A DNA stretch of 64,000 nt. It comes from Ligilactobacillus saerimneri DSM 16049 (lineage in GTDB: Bacteria > Bacillota > Bacilli > Lactobacillales > Lactobacillaceae). Below are positions 7,024 to 13,715 of this stretch, piece after piece. The notes under the pieces were generated by a model that made no database searches, was not told where the DNA came from, and worked only from the letters and a program-made list of their open reading frames with translations. Each line of letters begins with the position of its first letter. The first letter of the stretch is position 1. A program made the position numbers and the translations under genes. The stretch spans positions 1-64,000 of the forward strand of contig NZ_AUHQ01000004.1 of NCBI RefSeq assembly GCF_000423265.1, given 5' to 3'.

Positions 7024-7719
7024 CTATTTTTCAAACATTCCGTTGCAAGTTTCTAACAATTTTCTTACCCGTGCGTCTTTAATATTTTCTGGTTTGTACT
7101 TTGCTCGCCGATCTGTCACTGTCCTCGTGTAAGTATCATTACCAAACTTTTGGGTATGAATTACCAAGTCACAGTTACCGTTAACAATGTTGTAGTATTT
7201 AGTTTTCAGTGATGGTACAGCTTCAGATGTATTAGTTTTTTCGTCCGTAATAATCAATTCACGACTGATATAAATCACATTCATTGGTAAAGCTTTCAAG
7301 TCCATCACAAATCTCTGCAAAATACTGTTGAATGTTGAAAATCCCTTTCCAAAAGGAATATCATTCAATGTCTGTACATTATTGTCAATGCAGATGGCTT
7401 GTTCAATCATTACGCAAATATCATCAATCACATCAACTAAGATCGTTTTGAATGTATGTGGCGTAGTTTGCAGTTGAGTAATAACCCCGTCAAGCTGTTC
7501 AATAACTGATTGGGTTAGTTTGCCATCTTTTCCGCGAATATTGCGAATCTGAATATCAGGTACACTACCCTGCTTAGCATTCCCATCTGTATTAAGTGAC
7601 AATGGATGAGGGAAAAACGAAGCAAAATAACTTTTACCACTCATTGTTGCGCCCCAGATAAAGAAGTTATGTGGTTCCGGTTGGGGCTTTCTCGGTTCGT
7701 CTTTAGGTAGTTGAATCAT
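7024..7719 (-). CDS. Sak4-like phage recombinase ATPase (AAA_24)
   Basis: 231 aa. Walker A is GATMSGKS at 23-30 and a hydrophobic-Asp Walker B (TILVDVIDDI) lies near residues 93-102. The DRRAKYKPENI segment near the C-terminus is typical of phage nucleotide-binding proteins of the Sak4 type. Sak4 proteins are RecA-like single-strand annealing/exchange ATPases that act with a phage SSB. The DUF669 gene just downstream would be that partner. The start codon overlaps the helicase stop as TAATG, showing tight coupling. Confidence 0.8.
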   Translation of the reverse strand: MIQLPKDEPRKPQPEPHNFFIWGATMSGKSYFASFFPHPLSLNTDGNAKQGSVPDIQIRNIRGKDGKLTQSVIEQLDGVITQLQTTPHTFKTILVDVIDDICVMIEQAICIDNNVQTLNDIPFGKGFSTFNSILQRFVMDLKALPMNVIYISRELIITDEKTNTSEAVPSLKTKYYNIVNGNCDLVIHTQKFGNDTYTRTVTDRRAKYKPENIKDARVRKLLETCNGMFEK

Positions 7720-9113
7720 TAATGTTTCCTCCTATTTTTATATTGGTACCAGGCCCAGCCTGGCTTAAACCCGTGTAACTTAGCGTATGCTTGAAATTCC
7801 TGAAGCGTTCGTAGTTGTCCGGGTGATTTACCAGCAATATTACTCATTAAGTTGTCCTGAATAATCTTTTGCGCCATATCTTTACGGTGCTTGACCAGTT
7901 CTGCATTCTTAATCTCTTGCAAGTCAACATTGACCACTTTATAGTCTTTGTTTTCGGCCTTCATCTCGTGCCCGCAGTACGGGCAACACCTATCTTTCAT
8001 ATCGCTTCGGTAAAACGTTCCAAAGCACTCCTGACACTGCGTAATAGCCGGTCCGACATCGCCGGTTGATTTACTTGTCCGTTTATCCTTGGTCACGATA
8101 GCTTGTTCCCAGTCACGGTCGTTAATCGGTAACCCAAAGGTCAAGAAGTTATCAACGTGATCAATAATGATTGCTGTTTTACCTTCTCGCGGATTCAAAC
8201 AACGCATCGAGAACTGCAAGTATAAGGCTAGTGATTGAGTTGGTCGGGCCATGATGACACAATCGACGTTGGGGAGGTCCACCCCTTCGGTAAACAGATT
8301 GACGTTGACCAATATCATTAGCTCCTGACGCCGAAATTTAGCTACTAAGTCATCACGGGTTTTAGCTGGAGTGTTACCATCAACTTCCGCAGAACTAATT
8401 CCTGCTTTTTCAAATTCAGCCATCACCCGTTTGGCACTTTCAACGGAGTGACAGTAAACAACCGCTTGCTTACCATTTGCTAACCGTTGGTACTGTCTGA
8501 CAATATTGCCGTAAATCTTACGATCTAAGGCTTGGTCCATTGACTCCACCGTATAGTCACCGTTACGTTTTCTAAGCTTAGTTCGATCAATATCGCCTAG
8601 TCCGTAATACTTATACGGTGCTAAAAAATGATGATCAGTTAGCCATTTGATGGATTTGCCGACGATAATGTCATCCGCCACTTGGTCCAACTGATCATGT
8701 CCGGTTCGAACTGGGGTAGCAGTGAAGAATAATACATATGCATCTGGATAAGCTTGCAAGATTCTAACGTAGCTTTTAGCTAAGGCATGGTGGGCTTCAT
8801 CAATTAGGATTAAGTCGGGCGGAGATAAGTTGTCTAGACGCCTACTTAGGCTCTGAACCATGCCCATGGTAGCTAGGCCCATATCAACGTTTTGCTGCTT
8901 AAATGTCGCTTTTGCTTGAGCAAGGACTTCTTTGCGGTGGATAACAAACATCACACGGTTGTTTTTACCAGTCGTCCGCCTAGCAATTTCAGCCATAATG
9001 ACAGTTTTCCCTGTTCGTGGTGGTTGTTGGACGATGATCCGCTTGTGGCCTTGTCGCATGGATTGATAAACTTTATCAATCGTTTCAGTTTGATAGTCGC
9101 GTAGTGTGAACAT
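7719..9113 (-). CDS. DEAD/DEAH-box helicase with C-terminal zinc ribbon
   Basis: 464 aa superfamily 2 helicase. The Q-motif-like start RDYQTETI (5-12) is followed by motif I PPRTGKT (31-37), motif II DEAH (105-108) and motif III TATP (131-134). A helicase C domain follows with SMRCLNPREGK as motif VI. After it comes a four-Cys zinc ribbon (CQEC, then CCPYCGHEM, about 356-380), common in phage helicases of this type. It probably unwinds recombination or replication intermediates. It lies between the Gam-like and Sak4-like genes in the recombination block. Full length. Confidence 0.9.
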   Translation of the reverse strand: MFTLRDYQTETIDKVYQSMRQGHKRIIVQQPPRTGKTVIMAEIARRTTGKNNRVMFVIHRKEVLAQAKATFKQQNVDMGLATMGMVQSLSRRLDNLSPPDLILIDEAHHALAKSYVRILQAYPDAYVLFFTATPVRTGHDQLDQVADDIIVGKSIKWLTDHHFLAPYKYYGLGDIDRTKLRKRNGDYTVESMDQALDRKIYGNIVRQYQRLANGKQAVVYCHSVESAKRVMAEFEKAGISSAEVDGNTPAKTRDDLVAKFRRQELMILVNVNLFTEGVDLPNVDCVIMARPTQSLALYLQFSMRCLNPREGKTAIIIDHVDNFLTFGLPINDRDWEQAIVTKDKRTSKSTGDVGPAITQCQECFGTFYRSDMKDRCCPYCGHEMKAENKDYKVVNVDLQEIKNAELVKHRKDMAQKIIQDNLMSNIAGKSPGQLRTLQEFQAYAKLHGFKPGWAWYQYKNRRKH

Positions 9114-9115
9114 GC

Positions 9116-9646
9116 CTAAGCCTTCCTAATATGGTATTCAACAGTCCGATCAACCGTTACATCAGGAACAATCTCACCGTTGCTGTCGACTACTTGACCG
9201 TTATCCAATACCTGCAAGCTCTTTTTATATTCGCCCCACTTGAACTTCGGCGCTTGTGGTTCAAACCAAGCTTCATTGCCTGGTTGCTGGGCTAGTCTTT
9301 TACCTACTTTTTTAGTATCAACATGCCACTTCTTAGGGTGTGTTTGAACCAACTTACCGTTAACTGTCTTTAAGCGATAATTCGAATCAGTTGCTTGCTG
9401 TGCTTCCATGAAGTTAATTAACGACTGCTTCCAGTTTGCAATCTTACGGTTAGGTTCCTCGCAGACCTTCTCGTAAGCTTGTTTTTTCTCCGCTAACATC
9501 TCTTGATACTTTTCCATCTCAAGGTTCAGTGTTTCTTCATACTGTTTTTTGTATAATGCAAGTTTCTTTTCTTCTTGTTCAATAGCCCAAAAAGCAATGC
9601 TTGCAGTTTCTTCATTAATCACTTGATACGGTTCGTACTTATTCAT
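9116..9646 (-). CDS. host-nuclease inhibitor Gam-like protein
   Basis: 176 aa. A long coiled coil covers residues about 14-85 (EEKKLALYKKQYEETLNLEM, EMLAEKKQAYEKVCEE). A small beta region follows with the family's GKL/TVNGK element and a KKW. It ends DNGQVVDSNGEIVPDVTVDR, typical of Gam-like proteins of Gram-positive phages. Gam proteins bind DNA ends and shield them from host exonucleases. The gene is the first of the recombination block. The family call rests on the coiled-coil plus tail pattern and is less certain than its neighbours. Confidence 0.72.
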   Translation of the reverse strand: MNKYEPYQVINEETASIAFWAIEQEEKKLALYKKQYEETLNLEMEKYQEMLAEKKQAYEKVCEEPNRKIANWKQSLINFMEAQQATDSNYRLKTVNGKLVQTHPKKWHVDTKKVGKRLAQQPGNEAWFEPQAPKFKWGEYKKSLQVLDNGQVVDSNGEIVPDVTVDRTVEYHIRKA

Positions 9647-9914
9647 CTGTAACCTCCGCTAATAGTCTTTTGTAATATGCAATTTTATCGAGTGCTAGTT
9701 TGTAGCGTGACACAATAACTGCATTATTTTTCATCTCGAACTCATCCCTTGGTTCATCAAAGGTATCGATAGCCAGCTTATGAGCCTTAGCTATCAACTC
9801 CCAGTCCTCGATTTTTGTGCTATACTTTTCTTGTAAGTGTTTTATATTTGAGCCTATGGCAGTAGGCTCTTTTTTTATGCTTCCATCACCAACTTTCGTC
9901 ATAGTTCTCGTCAT
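9639..9914 (-). CDS. 91-aa phage protein of unknown function
   Basis: Mostly helical (residues 25-88), charged, with no recognised domain. Two in-frame ATGs lie at the start (9914 and 9902), downstream of AAGAAAGGAG; the first is very close to it, the second rather far, so the start is uncertain. The first 25 codons coincide with a perfect terminator-like hairpin that works on the opposite strand (see the candidate small RNA). The true start may therefore lie further in. It overlaps the Gam-like gene by 8 nt. Confidence 0.5.
   Translation of the reverse strand: MTRTMTKVGDGSIKKEPTAIGSNIKHLQEKYSTKIEDWELIAKAHKLAIDTFDEPRDEFEMKNNAVIVSRYKLALDKIAYYKRLLAEVTDE
9818..9876 (+). ncRNA. candidate antisense small RNA ending in a perfect terminator
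   Basis: On the plus strand an extended -10, TGCTATACT (9818-9826), is followed about 24 nt later by GAGCCTA-TGGCAG-TAGGCTC (9850-9869) and seven Ts. This would give an RNA of about 44 nt against the 5' end of a leftward early gene. No other rightward gene is nearby to explain this terminator. No clear -35 is present. Confidence 0.4.
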
Positions 9915-10098
9915 ACTCCTTTCTTAAATCGTCAAACTCCAGCGCTTCGCATATATCTAGTGCATTCTCTGTGTTACTTCGATATAGGTCTTGTTCTTCT
10001 TCAGTGGTGGCTCTACTCGGTAGGTTGTTGTACAACAAATCACTTAAAGCGTGTTTTAACTGTCTTTCTTCAAGGAAATTAAGTTTTACTGTTTTCAC
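9886..10098 (-). CDS. 70-aa acidic phage protein, unknown
   Basis: Starts at a GTG (10096-10098) preceded by GGAGCAAGAAAGAC. Acidic C-terminal half (FDDLRKEYDENYDESW). No domain recognised. Its 3' end overlaps the start of the next gene by 29 nt. Confidence 0.55.
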   Translation of the reverse strand: MKTVKLNFLEERQLKHALSDLLYNNLPSRATTEEEQDLYRSNTENALDICEALEFDDLRKEYDENYDESW

Positions 10099-10113
10099 GT
10101 CTTTCTTGCTCCT

Positions 10114-10413
10114 CTATAAAACTTCCGGATGTTCTTCAATCAGTCGTTCTAAGTCCGACTGTCTGAATTTTGTTCCTTGCTCGCCACATTCCAGTGGCTT
10201 AAAAATTCGATGATATTTTTCACGTTTTCGATAAAAAGTCGTTGTCGACATCCCCAAGAACTCGGCTGCTTGTCCTACCTGTAGCAACCGTTCTTGTCGT
10301 TCAGTTTTTGTCTGTTGTGTTGATGTGGGTACTACCTCACCCATCCGCTCTGCCAGCCGCTTTAAAGCTTCAGGACTTAGGCTTTCGACCCACTGCATGT
10401 CGTCGATCATCAC
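10114..10413 (-). CDS. small HTH DNA-binding protein (HTH_17/excisionase-like)
   Basis: 99 aa. The C-terminal half is a MerR/HTH_17-type unit: LLQVGQAAEFLGMSTTTFYR (two helices and turn), then a GTKFRQSDLERLIEEH wing and helix typical of excisionase-like and AlpA-like regulators. The N-terminal 40 residues are an unrelated helical lead (ESLSPEALKRLAERMGE). Small HTH proteins in this position can act as excisionase or as an early regulator. It starts at an ATG behind GGAGGCGATAGTCGTG. Confidence 0.65.
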   Translation of the reverse strand: MMIDDMQWVESLSPEALKRLAERMGEVVPTSTQQTKTERQERLLQVGQAAEFLGMSTTTFYRKREKYHRIFKPLECGEQGTKFRQSDLERLIEEHPEVL

Positions 10414-10425
10414 GACTATCGCCTC

Positions 10426-10578
10426 CTAGTCTTGCAGCTCGGGATGTGATAACAGAATCCACATAGAATCCATCCCCATAGCAAGCAATGTTACGACGGC
10501 AACGAAATTATTGTCCGTCTTTAAAAGCATCCCAAAGAGAATTGCCATTACAATCTCACTTAGTTTCCTACTTATCAT
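10426..10578 (-). CDS. 50-aa phage membrane protein
   Basis: Read from the minus strand (51 codons, ATG 10576-10578, stop TAG 10426-10428) behind an excellent GAGGAGGACTAGCA. The product has two hydrophobic segments (about residues 8-18 and 25-43, NNFVAVVTLLAMGMDSMWIL) and a short polar tail. Its Shine-Dalgarno overlaps the stop of the 26-aa ORF upstream, and its stop overlaps the Shine-Dalgarno of the HTH gene. The arrangement shows tight translational packing. Function unknown. Confidence 0.65.
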   Translation of the reverse strand: MISRKLSEIVMAILFGMLLKTDNNFVAVVTLLAMGMDSMWILLSHPELQD

Positions 10579-10580
10579 TG

Positions 10581-10661
10581 CTAGTCCTCCTCAAATAGTT
10601 TCTTGATTTCAACTGCGAGCCCGCAGATGATGCAAAAAATGATGATCCCTAGTGATGTCAC
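10581..10661 (-). CDS. 26-aa hydrophobic phage peptide
   Basis: GTG start at 10659-10661 behind AAAGGAGGAGAGAAA. The peptide is one membrane span (SLGIIIFCIICGLAVEI) with an acidic KKLFEED end. It immediately precedes the 50-aa membrane protein and supplies that gene's ribosome site. The strong Shine-Dalgarno is the main support. Confidence 0.5.
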   Translation of the reverse strand: MTSLGIIIFCIICGLAVEIKKLFEED

Positions 10662-10689
10662 TTTCTCTCCTCCTTTAGCTTGTTTGCTA

Positions 10690-10953
10690 TTATCGTGCTT
10701 CGTCTTCACGCTTATCTAGTTCGTCTTTTAGATCTATCGTGTCAACCGCTCCAACTACCTCTTCCCATAAGTCGGGTGCTAAGATGGCTAATGAAATGCC
10801 GTAAACTTGGCAAATATGAATTATTTTTTCTAGCTTAGGTTTCCGTGTACCCTGCCCCCATTTTGCAATTGTGTCAGCTGGTATATCCAACCTCTCGGAC
10901 ATCTCTCTTATACTTTCTCCGCGTGCTTTCCGCAGCTCTTTCAACTTAATCAT
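10690..10953 (-). CDS. XRE-family HTH regulator
   Basis: Start placed at the ATG at 10951-10953, since the longer frame would overlap the preceding HTH gene; this gives 87 aa. Residues 1-55 are an XRE HTH (LKELRKARGESIREMSERLD, IPADTIAKWGQGTRKPKLEKI). A hydrophobic then charged C-terminal helix, probably for dimerisation, follows. It is separated from the upstream HTH gene by 5 nt, so the two are an operon leading the early region. A Cro-like or early-operon regulator is most likely. Confidence 0.75.
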   Translation of the reverse strand: MIKLKELRKARGESIREMSERLDIPADTIAKWGQGTRKPKLEKIIHICQVYGISLAILAPDLWEEVVGAVDTIDLKDELDKREDEAR

Positions 10954-10958
10954 TTCGC

Positions 10959-11150
10959 TTATGACTCCTCTCTGAAATAGTCCAAGCTGACGTCTAAGGC
11001 GTCGGCAATTTTGCACATATTCTTAAACGACGGATCCGATCCATTGCGATAGTTGTAAAATGTCGCATTTGGAATGTCTGCAATTTTGCTTAATTTGTAG
11101 ATCGATATTCCTTGCTCGTCTGCTCTTTTTTTGATCTTTTCCCACAACAT
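10959..11150 (-). CDS. Cro-like XRE HTH protein
   Basis: 63 aa, a single XRE HTH domain (ISIYKLSKIADIPNATFYNYRNGSDPSFKNMCKIADALDVS) with almost nothing else, the size of a Cro protein. It is the first gene leftward from a 108-bp divergent control region containing a perfect 16-bp inverted repeat. The gene facing it encodes an unknown 165-aa protein. It therefore looks like the regulator of a second genetic switch in this prophage, in addition to the one at 13.6 kb. Confidence 0.78.
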   Translation of the reverse strand: MLWEKIKKRADEQGISIYKLSKIADIPNATFYNYRNGSDPSFKNMCKIADALDVSLDYFREES

Positions 11151-11192
11151 ATTGTGTTCCTCCGTTTGTAATTATCTATATATAGAGTTATG

Positions 11193-11235
11193 ATTATATT
11201 TGTGAATTGGCCTTTAAAAAATTCACAAATATAAT
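11193..11235. promoter_or_regulatory. perfect 16-bp inverted-repeat operator between divergent genes
   Basis: ATTATATTTGTGAATT (11193-11208) and its exact reverse complement AATTCACAAATATAAT (11220-11235) flank an 11-nt spacer. The element lies between the Cro-like gene and the rightward 165-aa gene, so a dimeric or tetrameric HTH protein could control both promoters. Confidence 0.75.
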
Positions 11236-11258
11236 TTGTAAAGGATGATTTCTATAAA

Positions 11259-11756
11259 ATGAAGCTAACTGAAGCGAAGTACCTCGAATACTCCATAAAC
11301 GTATTTAAAGAGTTTTTCGAAGAACGTAAAAGCGCCAAGATGCCAACTTATAAAATTCTGTGGAAATGTAATAACAAGTTATTTTTCGCCGATACTTTAA
11401 ATTTTGATGAAGATTACTATGTCCTCAAACCTCATATCCACTCAGATCTATCAACAACTAATAACAGAATTAATGTTGACACCCCAGATAGTTTTCCAGC
11501 TGACATCAGGAGAGTTTGTTTCGATAACTATCTCAATAAACCTTATTCTCATCCTGATAGTCTGTATAAGCACCCGTATGCTTTATTGAAAGAAATGATC
11601 AACTTTGTTAATACAATTGAAAAAAATATTGATGATCCAGAATATAGACTTTTAAACGTTTCTTATTTAGGTACAGATATAAAAATTCCTTTCTTGCTCG
11701 TAGAAAAAGATTTCGAGCTTGAACCCGTTAGCCTTATTAAAGTTTCAAAAAATTAG
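11259..11756 (+). CDS. unknown 165-aa protein in prophage, rightward cargo gene
   Basis: Soluble, A/T-rich gene on the strand opposite to all surrounding early genes, which marks it as a cargo (moron) gene. Preceded by AAAGGATGATTTCTATAAA. Visible features are a helical start (EYSINVFKEFFEERKSAK), a beta-like middle with PHIHSD, a conserved-looking FPADIRRVCFDNYLNKPYSH, and a C-terminal LVEKDFELEPVSL strand pair. I do not recognise the family. The inverted-repeat operator in front suggests repression by the divergent HTH protein. A role in defence, superinfection immunity or host modification is possible but not shown. Confidence 0.7.
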   Translation: MKLTEAKYLEYSINVFKEFFEERKSAKMPTYKILWKCNNKLFFADTLNFDEDYYVLKPHIHSDLSTTNNRINVDTPDSFPADIRRVCFDNYLNKPYSHPDSLYKHPYALLKEMINFVNTIEKNIDDPEYRLLNVSYLGTDIKIPFLLVEKDFELEPVSLIKVSKN

Positions 11757-11934
11757 ATTCATATTTAATTAGGTTATATGCATACTGAAGACTTGCGTAC
11801 GCTTGATCGTGCGTTAAGTCTTTTTCTTTTAACAAATCGACAATCTCGGTCCCAACCTTTGCAAAGTCTGCTCCAAACAAATCTGACACATTGTTCTCTC
11901 TTTTAAACACTTTTAAGTATTCTTCTCTAGTCAT
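11737..11934 (-). CDS. 65-aa phage protein, unknown
   Basis: Helical small protein (MTREEYLKVFKREN to YASLQYAYNLIKYESNFLK) preceded by GGAGTGATGAAGA. Convergent with the rightward 165-aa gene and overlapping its 3' end by 20 nt. It is the last gene of the leftward antirepressor operon. No family recognised. Confidence 0.55.
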   Translation of the reverse strand: MTREEYLKVFKRENNVSDLFGADFAKVGTEIVDLLKEKDLTHDQAYASLQYAYNLIKYESNFLKL

Positions 11935-12011
11935 TCTTCATCACTCCAATTCTTGCTTTTGGTTTCGTAGTGTATTAATTCCAATAATCGTTGCCTTCAT
12001 CACTTCACTTA

Positions 12012-12131
12012 TCACAACCCTAATCGGCGGACTGCTAAGGTAACCAATACGGATACGATAATTGCCACAACAATTGGCACCACTAGTGACTCAGTCGCCA
12101 AAAAGCAGAAATCTCTCCATTTGTCTTTCAT
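12012..12131 (-). CDS. 39-aa phage membrane protein
   Basis: 40 codons read from the minus strand, ATG at 12129-12131 behind an excellent GGAGGTGTGAGGG. The protein has a charged start (MKDKWRDF), one long membrane span (about residues 15-35) and an Arg-Arg end. It lies between the antirepressor gene and the 65-aa gene in one operon. Function unknown. Confidence 0.6.
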   Translation of the reverse strand: MKDKWRDFCFLATESLVVPIVVAIIVSVLVTLAVRRLGL

Positions 12132-12143
12132 CCCTCACACCTC

Positions 12144-12920
12144 CTATGCCACGTCATCGTCTTGCTCAATTAGTGGTAGGATTCCATTGTCTTTTAGTAG
12201 TTCGTACAATCCTAAGCGCCCCTTTTGGGTCCACTTGGTATTCAATACCGCTTTTTCATTGCCGTAACGATCTGTAATCATCACTGTTTCTGAGTGCGTC
12301 CAACCATTCTTTTGATACTTGGCATACAGTAGCCAAGTCTTACCCTGCTTGTACTGAACCCCCAGCTTATGGAGCAAAGCATTCATTCTCTGACCACTCA
12401 TGCCATAATCCTTAGCAATCGCTGTAATCGTGACCAGCGACTTGTTAGCCAGCACCTTATCGTAATAGCTTGCCTTTGGTGTCAACTCATTTACTCGTTG
12501 CTCAGCAATCAGGCGCCCTTCTCGTTCCCTCTTGAAATTTGTTGCTAATTGAATGATCGCATCAGGATTATCCAAGATCTCTTCAATCGTTTTAGGCGTC
12601 ATATACACCCCGTGCTTCCTGATCGCTGGTAAAACTTCGCTTGTCACCCAGCGCTTGAACTTCTTAGCGGTTGGGAGCTTAGAACTCAGGATCAGGCTGT
12701 ATAGTCCTGATTCGTTGATTAAAATAGGGCTTGTGCCATTGACGGTGAACGTTTTGTTCACCGTTTTATCTTCTTCATCAACATGATCTCTAATCGCCTT
12801 TTGAGGATTCGTATACCCTAAAATTGTTGCAACATCCTTACCCACAAAGTGAGGTTCATCATCAATAAGTAGCGTTCTAACTTCTTGATTATCGAAGTTG
12901 AATACTTTTAGATCTTTCAT
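12144..12920 (-). CDS. phage antirepressor (Bro-N plus KilAC/ANT domain)
   Basis: 258 aa. N-terminal Bro-N domain (residues 1-105) shows VRTLLIDDEPHFVGKDVATILGY, the LINESGLYSLILSS motif, and AKKFKRWVTSEVLPAIRKHG. The C-terminal KilAC/ANT domain (about 140-245) has the ITAIAKDYGMSGQRMNALLH helix-turn-helix and a W-L-L-Y-A-K-Y element. Such antirepressors counteract the CI-like repressor or reprogram early transcription on induction. The gene is in the leftward operon behind the Cro-like gene, the usual place. Full length. Confidence 0.92.
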   Translation of the reverse strand: MKDLKVFNFDNQEVRTLLIDDEPHFVGKDVATILGYTNPQKAIRDHVDEEDKTVNKTFTVNGTSPILINESGLYSLILSSKLPTAKKFKRWVTSEVLPAIRKHGVYMTPKTIEEILDNPDAIIQLATNFKREREGRLIAEQRVNELTPKASYYDKVLANKSLVTITAIAKDYGMSGQRMNALLHKLGVQYKQGKTWLLYAKYQKNGWTHSETVMITDRYGNEKAVLNTKWTQKGRLGLYELLKDNGILPLIEQDDDVA

Positions 12921-12982
12921 TGTGTAGCCTCCTTATCATTTAAATTAATAAAACGTGCCGATAAGCTTTAATTTTATTAAGT

Positions 12983-13180
12983 TTATTGATTAAAAATTGC
13001 ATTAAAAATAACGGTTGGCTCAACCTTATAAAATTTTGCCAACTCATATACATTTTTACTGCTAGGATTTGTCTTTCCTTGTTCCCATGATGAAATGGTA
13101 ATCTGCGAAACTCCCAAAGCTTCTCCTAGTTCTTGCTGAGATATGTTTTTTCTCACTCGTAAAACTTTAAGACTATCCAA
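12983..13180 (-). CDS. Cro-like XRE HTH repressor
   Basis: 65 aa, one XRE HTH domain (LRVRKNISQQELGEALGVSQ, then SWEQGKTNPSSKNVYELAKFYKV). It is third in the leftward operon that starts at the operator cluster at 13.58-13.69 kb, facing the CI-like repressor gene. Size and position are those of Cro. Two very small ORFs precede it. Confidence 0.82.
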   Translation of the reverse strand: MDSLKVLRVRKNISQQELGEALGVSQITISSWEQGKTNPSSKNVYELAKFYKVEPTVIFNAIFNQ

Positions 13181-13196
13181 CTTATTCAGTCCTCTC

Positions 13197-13346
13197 TTAT
13201 AAAATATGAATCAACCATGCTATCAAAGCGATGATTGTAACCACTGATAAGATCCCACCTTGAATGTCGATTTTAACGTTATACTTACCGTTGTCAGTGG
13301 TCTTTGTGTAATTAACCTTACCTAATAAAAGTTTCTTCCAGTTCAT
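13197..13346 (-). CDS. 49-aa phage membrane protein
   Basis: 50 codons read from the minus strand, ATG 13344-13346, stop TAA 13197-13199. A polar N-terminal half precedes a membrane span (GILSVVTIIALIAWLIHIL). The Shine-Dalgarno is weak (GGTAGGTC). Between the 36-aa and Cro-like genes. Function unknown. Confidence 0.5.
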   Translation of the reverse strand: MNWKKLLLGKVNYTKTTDNGKYNVKIDIQGGILSVVTIIALIAWLIHIL

Positions 13347-13417
13347 TTTTTTGACCTACCATGATAAAATGTACACTAAAGATAAGGGTTATTACCCCTT
13401 TCTTTAGTTGAGTTTGA

Positions 13418-13528
13418 TTAACGCTTAAATCCAAACTCTATTTTGAACGAAATTTCTGGGAAAAATTTCAATTCAATTTTGAGGAAGAAGTCTTTAAAAG
13501 ACCTCTTCTTTTTTTGTACTTTTTTCAT
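13418..13528 (-). CDS. 36-aa basic phage peptide, first leftward gene
   Basis: 37 codons behind AAGAAAGGAGAAGGGCC. Product is MKKVQKKKRSFKDFFL followed by alternating Phe/Lys/Ile residues. It is the first ORF of the leftward transcript. No function recognised; it could also be a leader ORF. Confidence 0.5.
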   Translation of the reverse strand: MKKVQKKKRSFKDFFLKIELKFFPEISFKIEFGFKR

Positions 13529-13550
13529 GGCCCTTCTCCTTTCTTAGATT

Positions 13551-13574
13551 TGTAAGGTATCAATCAACCTTACA
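13551..13574 (-). promoter_or_regulatory. 8-bp inverted repeat in the leader of the leftward transcript
   Basis: TGTAAGGT and ACCTTACA are separated by 8 nt. They lie just downstream of the leftward -10, so the repeat would be a stem-loop in the RNA or an extra operator. Confidence 0.45.
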
Positions 13575-13580
13575 TACTCT

Positions 13581-13608
13581 ATTATACTAAGTTAACTTAA
13601 TAAGTCAA
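13581..13608 (-). promoter_or_regulatory. early leftward promoter (P_R type)
   Basis: On the minus strand TTGACT (13603-13608), a 16-nt spacer and TATAAT (13581-13586) form a near-consensus promoter. The palindrome AAGTTAACTT lies inside the spacer, so repressor binding would block RNA polymerase. Confidence 0.8.
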
Positions 13609-13694
13609 TAACTTTTATTAATTTTTTTGCTAAAACGTGGTTTTTATTTAACTTAAATATTAAGCAATGCTATTATTTAAGTAAGCAAACTTAA
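13589..13694. promoter_or_regulatory. operator cluster of the lysogeny switch
   Basis: Three palindromic sites share ACTTAA/TTAAGT half-sites. O1 is AAGTTAACTT (13589-13598), extended by TAATAAGT. O2 is CTTAA-ATA-TTAAG (13652-13664). O3 is TTAAGT-6 nt-ACTTAA (13677-13694). O1 overlaps the leftward promoter. O2 and O3 flank an extended -10 for the repressor gene (TGCTATTAT, 13668-13676). Confidence 0.75.
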
Positions 13695-13715
13695 TAAAAA
13701 TAAGGAGAAAAAACT

